Shown here: positions 52,393 through 60,095 of the stretch, piece by piece
How positions within the stretch are numbered: the first letter of the stretch is position 1
How the letters are laid out: the number at the start of each line of letters is the position of its first letter
Assembly (NCBI RefSeq): GCF_001507335.1
Contig: NZ_LMAH01000001.1
Coordinates: forward strand, 186,001-250,000
Reading direction: 5' to 3'
DNA length: 64,000 bases
Source: Chryseobacterium sp. JAH
GTDB lineage: Bacteria; Bacteroidota; Bacteroidia; Flavobacteriales; Weeksellaceae
Notes under the pieces: generated by a model
Told to the model about the DNA's origin: nothing
Seen by the model: the letters and a program-made list of their open reading frames with translations, nothing else
Database searches by the model: none
Position numbers and translations under genes: made by a program

Positions 52393-52871
52393 TGAATGTA
52401 ATTGACCAATCAGGCATCTTGGCCTTGTCTACAAGATTACAGAGACTCAGTGAGCAGTTGCGTAAAGACGGAGCACTCATCTATAAAGAATTTGAAATCG
52501 ATTTTGAGCCAAAATGGTTTCCTGTAATTTACACGCTGCATCACAAAAAGATATTGAGTGTTGTAGAAATTGCTAATGAAATAGGTTACAGTCATCCTTC
52601 AACTATCAGTTTATTAAAAGAACTTGAAAAGCAACAGCTAATACTTTCTAAAAAAGATAAAACTGATGAGCGTAAACGTATGATTGAATTATCACCAAAA
52701 GGTGTAAATTTAACCGAAAAAATGCAGCCAGTTTGGAGATTAGTTTCTACTATTTTAGGTGAAATAGCTGACAATAACAATCACTTATTGAGGGCAATAG
52801 AAGAAGCTGAAAATAAATTGACTGCACAGTCATTTTATCAGCGCGCCTTACAGTTGAAAAATAGTAAATAA
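52392..52871 (+). CDS. MarR-family regulator
   Basis: The 159-residue protein has SEQLRKDGALIYKEFEIDFEPKWFPVIYTLHHKKILSVVEIANEIGYSHPSTISLLKELEKQQLI as dimer helix and winged helix-turn-helix, then the wing SKKDKTDERKRMIELSPKG. It starts on the last base of the GNAT stop (ATAATGA), so the two proteins are made together. The double palindrome at 51864-51881 is its probable operator. Confidence 0.85.
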   Translation: MNVIDQSGILALSTRLQRLSEQLRKDGALIYKEFEIDFEPKWFPVIYTLHHKKILSVVEIANEIGYSHPSTISLLKELEKQQLILSKKDKTDERKRMIELSPKGVNLTEKMQPVWRLVSTILGEIADNNNHLLRAIEEAENKLTAQSFYQRALQLKNSK

Positions 52872-52966
52872 AGAATTTATTTTTATCATTTTCTTAAAGA
52901 ATTTTAAAAAAACGTTTATTGTCTTTAAAATTCAAGCATTTTCTTAAATAAAATTTAACAAAATAT

Positions 52967-52996
52967 TTGCAAATATGGTTTAATTACTTACTTTTG
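52967..52996 (+). promoter_or_regulatory. Promoter of tRNA-Ala
   Basis: TTG (52967-52969), 19 bases, then TACTTTTG (52989-52996) is a good Bacteroidota promoter ending 30 bases before the tRNA. Confidence 0.65.
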
Positions 52997-53026
52997 TACC
53001 GCTTCGTGTGAAAAGCACAGAGATAA

Positions 53027-53100
53027 GGGGAATTAGCTCATCTGGCTAGAGCGTTAGACTGGCAGTCTAAAGGTGGTGGGTTCGATCCCCATATTCTCCA
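53027..53100 (+). tRNA. tRNA-Ala (anticodon GGC)
   Basis: A 74-base cloverleaf. The acceptor stem is GGGGAAT/ATTCTCC with the G3-U70 pair that identifies alanine tRNA, the D arm is AGCTC...GAGC, the anticodon stem is TTAGA/TCTAA with loop CTGGCAG, and the T arm is GTGGGTTCGATCCCC. The discriminator is A. CCA is not encoded. Confidence 0.95.
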
Positions 53101-53134
53101 CTTTAACAAAAATTATCAAACTATATTAAAAGCT

Positions 53135-53506
53135 ATGAAGAAACTTTTTTTACTTTTAGTGACGACTTTTTTATTAATTGGGTGTACCGCTGATGATGAA
53201 ACAATCTATGATTACATTGGAACTTGGTCTGGAACGTATACCGGGAGCGATAAAGGAGTGTGGAATTTTGTAGTAGCAAGCGATGGGAACGTTACAGGGA
53301 CGATGCATTCTGAAATTAATAACGAGAACTATAACATTTCTGGTCACTTAGACGATTCAGGGCAGTTAACTGCAGATCTAGGTCTTCCTTCTGACGGTCA
53401 GTTCACTGGAACTCTTACCACAGATAAAAAAGGAGAAGGAAATTGGACTAATGCTGTACCAACACCAACAAGAAGTGGTGCTTGGACTGGAGAAAAGAAC
53501 AAATAA
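53135..53506 (+). CDS. Small lipoprotein downstream of tRNA-Ala
   Basis: The 123-residue protein has a lipobox at LLIGC (C17) and a mature beta-rich domain of alternating Gly and polar strands (IGTWSGTYTGSDKGVWNFVVASDGNVTGTMHSEINNENYNISGHLDDSGQL). It looks like a small beta-barrel or lipocalin-like domain of about 100 residues, without a recognised family. It starts 34 bases after the tRNA with no terminator or clear promoter between, so it is probably made by readthrough of the tRNA transcript. Confidence 0.7.
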   Translation: MKKLFLLLVTTFLLIGCTADDETIYDYIGTWSGTYTGSDKGVWNFVVASDGNVTGTMHSEINNENYNISGHLDDSGQLTADLGLPSDGQFTGTLTTDKKGEGNWTNAVPTPTRSGAWTGEKNK

Positions 53507-53523
53507 TTTTTATATAACATAAG

Positions 53524-53559
53524 AAAAACCTGTAAGCATTAGTTTACAGGTTTTTTTTT
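53524..53559 (+). terminator. Terminator after the tRNA-lipoprotein unit
   Basis: AAAAACCTGTAA (53524-53535) pairs with TTACAGGTTTTT (53544-53555); the loop is short and the U-run extends to 53559. Confidence 0.8.
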
Positions 53560-53627
53560 GCTTTATCACTAAATTTACAATAAAAAAATCGCCACAATCT
53601 GTCAAATTCTAAGAAAGAAATAATCTT

Positions 53628-54278
53628 TTAAATAAATCCCATTCTTATAATTTTATCATTTTTCCTTAAAATGACAAAATTAAATTTCATCTCTTCATCT
53701 GAAAAATGTTTGTGGAAAATGTATTCATTGAGCGGTTTTTCAATAGGTATAGTCTCTTTAAATTGTTGTGCTAGATATTTTTCAAAATCAATACAAAGAG
53801 TTTCTACTACAATTTCGTCAATACTTATATTTTTATCTAGAACTAAACTACAATCCCATAAACCAGCAGAAACGGTAACACAATTCTCTAATGACATGAT
53901 GTTTCCAAATTGAAAACTTTGAAGCATTTGCATTCCAGGTTCTGTACACAATCCGACTTTCACAGTTCTTTTACCTTTCTCGGAAATCGAGTCCAAATCT
54001 TTAACTTCAGTCATCAGCTTGGCAAACTTCTGATAGAGTAGAGCATCATTACATTCTTTAATATAAGGTTCTAAACATTGTCTAAAAATTTTACCGATTT
54101 TAGAACAATGCCCGAATTCTGAACTATTCTGACGGACTTTTTCGTATGACGGACTTTTATTAAAAGCATTTTTATTAAAACCGCTTTTCTTTCGTACCAC
54201 ATTTTTACCGTTCAGATTGTAAAAAACCAGATCTCCAACGGTTCCGTTAATTTTTATGAAACTTTCGTACGTCGCCAT
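53628..54278 (-). CDS. Unnamed Bacteroidota protein with N-terminal GTVGDLVFY motif
   Basis: The 216-residue protein begins MATYESFIKINGTVGDLVFYNLNGKNVVRKKSGFNKNAF. A conserved-looking KSPSYEKVRQNSSEFGHCSKIGKIFRQCLEPYIK and a beta-rich C-terminal half follow. I recognise this as one of a set of short Bacteroidota proteins with a G-x-hydrophobic-F/Y, VR-K-GG-type opening and an ENxxEFG core; their function is unknown to me. No signal peptide is present, so it is cytoplasmic. The gene is isolated, with its own promoter. Confidence 0.65.
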   Translation of the reverse strand: MATYESFIKINGTVGDLVFYNLNGKNVVRKKSGFNKNAFNKSPSYEKVRQNSSEFGHCSKIGKIFRQCLEPYIKECNDALLYQKFAKLMTEVKDLDSISEKGKRTVKVGLCTEPGMQMLQSFQFGNIMSLENCVTVSAGLWDCSLVLDKNISIDEIVVETLCIDFEKYLAQQFKETIPIEKPLNEYIFHKHFSDEEMKFNFVILRKNDKIIRMGFI

Positions 54279-54295
54279 ATATTATAAATGAATAC

Positions 54296-54303
54296 CAAAT
54301 ATA
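54296..54303 (-). promoter_or_regulatory. -7 element for the 53.6-54.3 kb gene
   Basis: On the minus strand TATATTTG (54303-54296) matches TAnnTTTG and lies 17 bases before the ATG. No TTG at the expected spacing was found. Confidence 0.45.
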
Positions 54304-54340
54304 GTATTTATTTTTCAAAATAATAATTTTAACATATATT

Positions 54341-54362
54341 TATAGTATAGTTATAGTATAGT
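54341..54362. repeat. Tandem 11-bp repeat in a divergent promoter region
   Basis: TATAGTATAGT occurs twice head to tail (54341-54351 and 54352-54362), followed by TCTACTATC, whose CTACTAT is nearly the reverse complement of ATAGTAT. It lies between two divergent promoters, 26 bases before one of the -7 elements, so it may be a regulator binding site or a slippage-prone microrepeat. Confidence 0.5.
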
Positions 54363-54387
54363 TCTACTATCATAAAAAATAATTGTT

Positions 54388-54395
54388 TATATTTG
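54388..54395 (+). promoter_or_regulatory. -7 element of the NlpC/P60 gene
   Basis: TATATTTG matches TAnnTTTG. It lies 35 bases before the preferred ATG at 54431 and inside the longer upstream frame, which argues against the earlier starts. Confidence 0.5.
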
Positions 54396-54430
54396 TATAT
54401 AAAATGTTGTATACTATAAATCAACCAGAT

Positions 54431-55003
54431 ATGATTTTTAAGATAATTAGATACAGACCGATTGTAAAGTATTTTGCTGTTATGACCATTTTCACTTCAT
54501 TTGTCGTATCATGTGGAAGTTCAAAGGCTGTTTCAAAATCAAAAAATTCTTCATCAAAAGCAGTTGCAAAGTCTGAAAATCTAAGAAAACTGGATTCAAA
54601 ATTTGACGGTTCGATATCTGGCTCAATGAAAAGCGTTCTAAAAGATGCTGAAAGATATTTAGGAACACCCTATAAATTTGGAGGAAACTCGTCTTCTGGT
54701 TTTGATTGTTCAGGACTGACTACCAAAGTTTTTGACGAAAACGGTTTGAAACTTCCAAGGAGATCAGCTGATCAGGCAAATACAGGCAAAAACATTGATG
54801 TGGAAGAAGTAAAACCTGGGGATCTTTTGTTTTTTGCCACAGCTGGCGGTAGTAAAGTTTCCCATGTAGGAATTGTTCACACCATAGAAAATGACGGCGA
54901 GGTTAAATTCATTCACGCATCCACATCAAAAGGTGTAATTATTTCTTCTCTCAACGAAAAATACTGGAACAAAGCCTATCTACATGCACAGAGGGTTTTA
55001 TAA
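54431..55003 (+). CDS. NlpC/P60-family cell-wall endopeptidase lipoprotein
   Basis: The 190-residue protein has a lipobox at VVSC (C28), a Ser/Lys-rich linker (30-55) and an NlpC/P60 catalytic domain with C93 in FDCSGLT, H145 in SHVGIVH and H162 in FIHAST, the Cys-His-His set of these cysteine peptidases. LGTPYKFGGNSSSGFDCSGL is the family hallmark. It cleaves peptide bonds in peptidoglycan stems at the outer membrane. ATG 54431 is preferred to ATG 54404 or TTG 54383 because the -7 element of the promoter ends at 54395. Confidence 0.88.
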   Translation: MIFKIIRYRPIVKYFAVMTIFTSFVVSCGSSKAVSKSKNSSSKAVAKSENLRKLDSKFDGSISGSMKSVLKDAERYLGTPYKFGGNSSSGFDCSGLTTKVFDENGLKLPRRSADQANTGKNIDVEEVKPGDLLFFATAGGSKVSHVGIVHTIENDGEVKFIHASTSKGVIISSLNEKYWNKAYLHAQRVL

Positions 55004-55087
55004 TTTTTTGATAATTACTTCATGTTTTAATGTAAAATAAATCGCTTTCAGAACAATAGTTTGAAAGGCTTTTGAACAACTTTTTTG

Positions 55088-55095
55088 TATATTTG
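55088..55095 (+). promoter_or_regulatory. dapD -7 element
   Basis: TATATTTG matches TAnnTTTG and lies 35 bases before the dapD ATG. A TTG at 55061-55063 is 24 bases upstream, longer than usual. Confidence 0.5.
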
Positions 55096-55130
55096 GCGAC
55101 ATAATTATTAAACTGATTTAAACTAAAAAC

Positions 55131-55943
55131 ATGTCGTTACAACAAACTATTGAAAACATTTGGGATAATAGAGATTTATTACAAAACGAAGACAGTAAAG
55201 CAACAATCAGAGAAGTTATTTCTCTATTAGACTCAGGTAAACTTCGTGTCGCTGAACCTACAGAAAACGGATGGCAGGTAAATGAATGGGTAAAGAAAGC
55301 AGTAGTTATGTATTTCCCAATCCAAAAAATGGAGACGATTGAGGTAGGTCCTTTTGAGTTCCATGACAAAATGCCGTTGAAAAGAAATTATGCTGAAAAA
55401 GGAGTAAGAGTTGTGCCTCATGCAGTTGCGAGAGAAGGATCTTTCATCGCTTCAGGCGTAATTTTAATGCCTTCTTATGTAAATATCGGAGCTTATGTAG
55501 ATTCAGGAACAATGGTTGATACCTGGGCGACAGTTGGAAGCTGCGCGCAGATTGGTAAAAACGTTCATTTAAGTGGTGGTGTTGGTATTGGTGGTGTTTT
55601 GGAACCACTTCAGGCTGCACCGGTAATTATCGAAGATGACTGTTTTATCGGTTCGAGATGTATCGTTGTAGAAGGTGTTCATGTTGAAAAAGAGGCAGTT
55701 TTGGGTGCAAATGTTGTATTGACTGCTTCAACTAAAATTATCGACGTTACAGGTCCAGAGCCTATTGAAATTAAAGGAAGAGTTCCTGCACGCTCAGTAG
55801 TGATTCCTGGAAGTTATACAAAACAGTATCCTGCTGGAGAATTTCAGGTTCCGTGTGCTTTGATCATTGGTCAAAGAAAAGAATCTACAGATAAAAAAAC
55901 GTCTCTTAATGATGCTTTAAGAGAAAATAACGTAGCAGTTTAA
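55131..55943 (+). CDS. dapD: Tetrahydrodipicolinate N-succinyltransferase
   Basis: The 270-residue trimeric left-handed beta-helix enzyme adds succinyl to tetrahydrodipicolinate in lysine and meso-diaminopimelate synthesis. It shows the N-terminal helices, VRVVPHAVAREGSFIASGVILMPSYVNIGAYVDSGTMVDTWATVGSCAQIGKNVHLSGGVGIGGVLEPLQAAPVIIEDDCFIGS with repeated hexapeptides, and a C-terminal domain with YPAGEFQVPCALIIGQRKEST. The length is that of the family. The next gene starts 10 bases later. Confidence 0.95.
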   Translation: MSLQQTIENIWDNRDLLQNEDSKATIREVISLLDSGKLRVAEPTENGWQVNEWVKKAVVMYFPIQKMETIEVGPFEFHDKMPLKRNYAEKGVRVVPHAVAREGSFIASGVILMPSYVNIGAYVDSGTMVDTWATVGSCAQIGKNVHLSGGVGIGGVLEPLQAAPVIIEDDCFIGSRCIVVEGVHVEKEAVLGANVVLTASTKIIDVTGPEPIEIKGRVPARSVVIPGSYTKQYPAGEFQVPCALIIGQRKESTDKKTSLNDALRENNVAV

Positions 55944-55953
55944 TTATTCTACA

Positions 55954-56628
55954 ATGGCAATTCCGAAGCAAATATTCCAGACTTTTAAAACCAGTAAATT
56001 ACCCTGGTTGACAAAATTCTACATTAAAAGGATGCTCAAAAAGAATCCTGAATATCAATATCATTTTTATGATGATGAAAAGATTCAGACTTTTTTTAGA
56101 GAAGAGTTTCCACCGGAATATAGCAAAGCTTACAATAGATTAACAATCGGAGCCGCCAAAGCAGATTTTTTCAGGTACGCCATTTTATATAAGAAAGGTG
56201 GAGTGTATCTGGATATAGACAGTGGAATTAACATCCCGTTGCGAAAGCTCATCCGTGAGGATGACGTTGCATTGGTGACTGATGAAATTCCTCCTACGTA
56301 TTATGTACAATGGGGTCTGGTTTATGCAGCCGGACACCCATTTTTACAAAAAACGTTAGAGAATATAATGGATAATATTAAAAATAATCCTTATCCTCAT
56401 AACGTTCATAAAACTACAGGACCTACCGTTTATACAGATTCGGTCAAGCAGTGTCTTGCAGACGATCCAAATATTCCACACCGTTTTTTGGCGCCGCATT
56501 ATGACAATAAAATGCAGTTTAAATATAAAATGGGTAAATTTTTCTTGTACAAAGACAAATCTGAGCACTGGAAGAGAAAACAGCTTACTCAAAACATCAT
56601 AAAGCCTGAAAATGAAGATAGCATTTGA
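55954..56628 (+). CDS. Glycosyltransferase with DxD sugar-binding motif (GT32/OCH1-like)
   Basis: The 224-residue protein opens AIPKQIFQTFKTSKLPWLTKFYIKRMLKKNPEYQYHFYDD and has the DxD in KGGVYLDIDSGI, followed by the acceptor-side PPTYYVQWGLVYAAGHPFLQKTLENI. These features place it in the Gly_transf_sug (GT32-like) family that transfers hexoses to surface polysaccharides. It has no membrane segment. Its last 17 bases overlap the next glycosyltransferase gene, so the two likely build one glycan. Confidence 0.85.
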   Translation: MAIPKQIFQTFKTSKLPWLTKFYIKRMLKKNPEYQYHFYDDEKIQTFFREEFPPEYSKAYNRLTIGAAKADFFRYAILYKKGGVYLDIDSGINIPLRKLIREDDVALVTDEIPPTYYVQWGLVYAAGHPFLQKTLENIMDNIKNNPYPHNVHKTTGPTVYTDSVKQCLADDPNIPHRFLAPHYDNKMQFKYKMGKFFLYKDKSEHWKRKQLTQNIIKPENEDSI

Positions 56629-57712
56629 TGCAAAACGGTTCTTTCACAATACTTCTGGTTTAGGCAACTACTCCCGTGATTTGGTGAGGATTTTATCTCA
56701 ATATTTTCCGGACAATGAATATCTCGTACTCAACAAAAATAAGTCAGAAAGAGGAAAGGAAATTTTAGAAAAAGCAAATGTCTATTTCATAGAAACTTCG
56801 AAAGGAAAATTTTCCCGCCAGCTTAAGATGGGGAAGGATGCGCAGGCAGAAAATGCAGATATATTCCACGGATTATCAGGTGAATTACCATTAAAATGGG
56901 ACAGAAACCCAATTAAGAAAGTGGTCACGATTCATGATCTGATTTTCATAAGGTATCCTCAATATTATTCTTTTTTTGACAGAAAAATTCATTTCTGGAA
57001 ATTTAAAAAAGCGGCTGAATCTGCGGACAAAATTATAGCAATTTCAGAGCAGACCAAGCAGGATATTATTCATTATTTAAAAGTTCCTGAACATAAAATT
57101 GAAGTGATTTATCAGGGCTGTCACCGCGCTTTCAAAGAAAATCAATCTGAAGAATTCATTCAGAAAACCAAAAAAAAATTCAATTTACCTGAACGATTTA
57201 TTCTAAATGTCGGAACAATTGAAGAGCGAAAAAACCTCTTGAATATTGTAAAAGCAATCGATAAAACTGAAATTCCTTTAGTCGTTGTCGGAAGAAAAAC
57301 AAAATACTTCAAAAAAGTACAAGACTTCATCCGGAAAAATAAAATGGAAAAGCAAATTTATTTTCTGGAAGGTGTTTCGATGGATGAGTTGGCTGTGATT
57401 TACAAATTGGCTGATATTTTTGTTTATCCAAGTTTTTTTGAAGGGTTCGGAATTCCGGTGATTGAAGCATTATTTTCAAAAACCGTAACGGTAACTAGCA
57501 ATACAAGCTGTCTTCCGGAAGCAGGAGGTTATGATTCAGTTTATATCGATCCTCAAAATTATTTAGATGTAAAATCAAAAGTAAAATTTTTATGGGACAA
57601 CGAATCTGAAAGAAAACGCCGTGCTGATAAGGGTTTTGAGTTTGTTCAAAAATTCAATGACGAGCCGATTGCCAATGAGCTAATGAATTTTTACCAAAAA
57701 ATTATTTTATAA
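56612..57712 (+). CDS. Family 4 glycosyltransferase
   Basis: The 366-residue GT-B enzyme opens MKIAFDAKRFFHNTSGLGNYSRDLVRIL. VVTIHDLIFIRYPQYYS closes the N-domain, and the C-domain has FILNVGTIEERKNLLNIVKAI and the donor-binding LADIFVYPSFFEGFGIPVIEALFSKTV (E-x7-E). This is the glycosyltransferase family 4 pattern, using nucleotide-activated sugars for lipopolysaccharide or capsule. Its start lies inside the preceding GT32-like gene. Donor and acceptor are unknown. Confidence 0.9.
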   Translation: MKIAFDAKRFFHNTSGLGNYSRDLVRILSQYFPDNEYLVLNKNKSERGKEILEKANVYFIETSKGKFSRQLKMGKDAQAENADIFHGLSGELPLKWDRNPIKKVVTIHDLIFIRYPQYYSFFDRKIHFWKFKKAAESADKIIAISEQTKQDIIHYLKVPEHKIEVIYQGCHRAFKENQSEEFIQKTKKKFNLPERFILNVGTIEERKNLLNIVKAIDKTEIPLVVVGRKTKYFKKVQDFIRKNKMEKQIYFLEGVSMDELAVIYKLADIFVYPSFFEGFGIPVIEALFSKTVTVTSNTSCLPEAGGYDSVYIDPQNYLDVKSKVKFLWDNESERKRRADKGFEFVQKFNDEPIANELMNFYQKIIL

Positions 57713-57717
57713 AATTC

Positions 57718-57747
57718 TTGGAAGTTTAAAAATAAGTTCTACATTTG
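57718..57747 (+). promoter_or_regulatory. Promoter of the his operon
   Basis: TTG (57718-57720), 19 bases, then TACATTTG (57740-57747) is a near-perfect Bacteroidota promoter. Transcription would begin near 57754, about 12 bases before the leader-peptide ATG. Confidence 0.75.
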
Positions 57748-57765
57748 TATCACAATATTCAAAAA

Positions 57766-57813
57766 ATGAAACCGAATTTCTCAACACTTCATCATTATCA
57801 TCATCTCAGCTAA
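57766..57813 (+). CDS. hisL: Histidine leader peptide
   Basis: ATG 57766 to TAA 57811 encodes 15 residues, MKPNFSTLHHYHHLS, with four His codons in a five-codon stretch (57790-57804). A peptide this short, His-rich and placed between a good promoter and a terminator in front of hisG has the layout of the E. coli his leader peptide. Translation speed through the His codons would report the supply of charged tRNA-His. No homology to hisL is implied, only the same design. Confidence 0.8.
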   Translation: MKPNFSTLHHYHHLS

Positions 57814-57890
57814 GGCGGAAGTGATTGATATTTTGTGTTGAATTCATAAAAATAAATTAAAAACCGTCTGAGTAAAGGACGGTTTTTTTT
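57796..57890 (+). promoter_or_regulatory. Attenuator of the his operon
   Basis: Three mutually exclusive RNA pairings are visible. A pause hairpin pairs the His-codon region 57796-57804 with 57821-57830 (nine pairs, one bulge). An antiterminator pairs AGGCGG (57813-57818) with CCGTCT (57864-57869). A terminator pairs ACCGTC (57863-57868) with GACGGT (57878-57883), followed by T to 57890. A ribosome stalled on His codons would leave AGGCGG free and allow readthrough. One that reaches the stop would cover it and let the terminator form. Confidence 0.75.
57859..57890 (+). terminator. Attenuator terminator before hisG
   Basis: AAAAACCGTC (57859-57868) and GACGGTTTTT (57878-57887) form a ten-pair stem with a nine-base loop and a T-run to 57890. 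It lies 67 bases before hisG in the untranslated leader, so without antitermination it would end the transcript early. Confidence 0.85.
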
Positions 57891-57957
57891 GTTTGCACAT
57901 TTCTGTAAAATTCGATTAATCAGCTTTATTTACTCAGACCAAATCTTTTAAAAAGTA

Positions 57958-58815
57958 ATGAGTAAATTAAAAATTGCTATTCAGAAAAACGGCCGGTTGT
58001 ACGAAGAATCTTTACAGCTTCTCAAAGATTGTGGCATTTCTGTAAACAATGGAAAAGACCAGCTGAAGGTTTTGGTAGATAATTTCCCTTTGGAAATCAT
58101 GTACCTCAGAAACTCGGATATCCCGCAATATTTGGAAGATGGAGTCGTAGATATTGCGATTGTCGGTGAAAATCTTCTGGCAGAAAAACAGAAGAAAAAT
58201 GTAATTGTACAGAAATTAGGCTTCTCCAAATGTCGTGTTTCATTGGCCATTCCGAAAGATATTGATACTGATCAGCCACAATATTTCAATGGAAAAAAAA
58301 TTGCCACTTCGTACCCCAATACGCTTAAAAAATATTTAAACGAGAATAATATTCAGGCTGACATTCACGTGATTTCCGGTTCTGTAGAAATAGCTCCGAA
58401 TATCGGACTGGCAGATGGAATTTGTGATATCGTAAGTTCGGGGAGCACTTTATTCAAAAACGGACTGCGTGAAACAGTTACCATTCTAAAATCTGAAGCT
58501 GTTTTAGCAAAAAACATCAATCTTAATACATCACAGGAAGAAACTTTATACAAGTTGCTTTTCAGAATTAAAGCGGTTTTGAAGGCTAAAAATTCAAAAT
58601 ATATCCTGATGAATGTTCCAAATGATAAGATTTCAGAAATCTCTAACGTCCTTCCAGTATTAAAAAGTCCAACGGTAATTCCACTTGCTGAAGCGGGTTG
58701 GAGTAGTATTCATTCGGTAATCGACGAAGAACGATTTTGGGACGTCATTGACGAATTAAAACAAAAAGGTGCACAGGATATTCTGATCATTCCAATCGAT
58801 AAAATGGTAATCTAA
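57958..58815 (+). CDS. hisG: ATP phosphoribosyltransferase, long form
   Basis: The 285-residue HisG catalyses the first step of histidine synthesis, joining ATP and PRPP. The periplasmic-binding-like catalytic domains show LKIAIQKNGRLYEESLQLL, RNSDIPQYLEDGVVDIAIVGENLL and the PRPP-loop DGICDIVSSGSTLFKNGLRE. The last 70-80 residues (KAKNSKYILMNVPNDKISEISNVLPVLKSPTVIPLAE) are the ACT-like regulatory domain that binds histidine. The long form works without HisZ. It is the first structural gene after the attenuator. Confidence 0.95.
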   Translation: MSKLKIAIQKNGRLYEESLQLLKDCGISVNNGKDQLKVLVDNFPLEIMYLRNSDIPQYLEDGVVDIAIVGENLLAEKQKKNVIVQKLGFSKCRVSLAIPKDIDTDQPQYFNGKKIATSYPNTLKKYLNENNIQADIHVISGSVEIAPNIGLADGICDIVSSGSTLFKNGLRETVTILKSEAVLAKNINLNTSQEETLYKLLFRIKAVLKAKNSKYILMNVPNDKISEISNVLPVLKSPTVIPLAEAGWSSIHSVIDEERFWDVIDELKQKGAQDILIIPIDKMVI

Positions 58816-58816
58816 A

Positions 58817-60091
58817 ATGAACATTTACAAAAATCCAAAAAGAGAAACCTGGTTTGAATTTGTTAAAAGACCTATTCTAAAAAAACAGGAAGTTTCAGAA
58901 ATTATTAAAGAAATCTTCGCAGAAGTCGAAAAAAATGGTGATCAATCTTTAATCGATTATGCTCAAAAATTTGATTCTGCTACAATTAATCAGCTGCAAG
59001 TAACTCAGGAAGAAGTTGAAGTAACTGCAGCTTTAGTTTCGGAAGATTTAAAATTAGCTATTCAGACTGCAAAAGAAAATATTACGAAATTTCACGCTTC
59101 ACAAATAAATAAAATTCAGACAATAGAAACGACGAAAGGCGTGATTTGCTGGAGAGAAAACCGTGCGATCGAAAAAGTGGGAATCTATATTCCTGGAGGA
59201 ACAGCGCCACTGTTTTCGACGGTTTTAATGCTCGCAGTTCCTGCTCAATTGGCAGGTTGCAAGGAGATTATATTGTGTACACCACCAGATCAGAATGGAA
59301 ATATCAATCCAGCAATTTTGTACACCGCAAAACTTTGCGGAATTTCAAAAATATTTAAAGTAGGTGGAGCGCAAGCTGTTGCAGCAATGACTTTCGGTAC
59401 AGAAAGCATTCCGAATGTCTATAAAATTTTCGGTCCTGGAAATCAATTTGTGGTGGCTGCGAAAGATTTTGCACAGAATTTTGATGTGGCAGTCGATATG
59501 CCGGCCGGACCAAGTGAAGTTTTGGTTATCGCCGATGAAAATGCTATTCCGGAGTTTTGTGCGGCAGATCTGTTGTCTCAGGCAGAGCATGGAAGTGACA
59601 GTCAGGTGATTTTTATTTCAACAGATTTGAAAGTTTTGAATAAAACAATTCAGGAAGTTAAACAACAGATCCAAGAGCTTCCAAGAAACGAATTTGCTCA
59701 ACAATCACTGAACAACAGCCATTTTATTTTACTGGACTCTATGTATGATGCTTTAGAATTCAGCAATCTGTATGCGCCGGAACATTTGATTTTAGCAGTG
59801 GAAAAATTTGAAAACTACATTGCTGAAATTCAGAGTGCGGGCTCGGTCTTTCTTGGAAATTATTCATGTGAAAGTGCCGGAGATTACGCCAGTGGTACCA
59901 ATCATACACTTCCCACAAACGGTTTCGCTAAAAATTACAGCGGAGTTTCATTAGACAGTTTTGTGAAGAAAATTACTTTTCAAAATTTGTCGAAAGAAGG
60001 ATTAAAGAATTTAGGAAAAACAATAGAACTTATGGCGGATGCAGAGGGACTTTTAGCTCATAAAAATGCAGTATCCATTAGATTAAAATAA
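58817..60091 (+). CDS. hisD: Histidinol dehydrogenase
   Basis: The 424-residue zinc enzyme oxidises histidinol twice with NAD to histidine. Landmarks are EKVGIYIPGGTAPLFSTVLMLAVPAQLAGC, KVGGAQAVAAMTFGTESIPNVYKIFGPGNQFVVAAK and MPAGPSEVLVIADENA, then the zinc ligands in LSQAEHGSDSQ and SAGDYASGTNHTLPT. The gene begins one base after hisG ends. Length and motifs are complete. Confidence 0.96.
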   Translation: MNIYKNPKRETWFEFVKRPILKKQEVSEIIKEIFAEVEKNGDQSLIDYAQKFDSATINQLQVTQEEVEVTAALVSEDLKLAIQTAKENITKFHASQINKIQTIETTKGVICWRENRAIEKVGIYIPGGTAPLFSTVLMLAVPAQLAGCKEIILCTPPDQNGNINPAILYTAKLCGISKIFKVGGAQAVAAMTFGTESIPNVYKIFGPGNQFVVAAKDFAQNFDVAVDMPAGPSEVLVIADENAIPEFCAADLLSQAEHGSDSQVIFISTDLKVLNKTIQEVKQQIQELPRNEFAQQSLNNSHFILLDSMYDALEFSNLYAPEHLILAVEKFENYIAEIQSAGSVFLGNYSCESAGDYASGTNHTLPTNGFAKNYSGVSLDSFVKKITFQNLSKEGLKNLGKTIELMADAEGLLAHKNAVSIRLK

Positions 60092-60095
60092 GATT

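Noticed and set aside
57713..57957. A T-box or riboswitch in front of hisG
   Set aside because: No T-box sequence, specifier loop or riboswitch core was seen; the leader peptide and alternative hairpins explain the region better.
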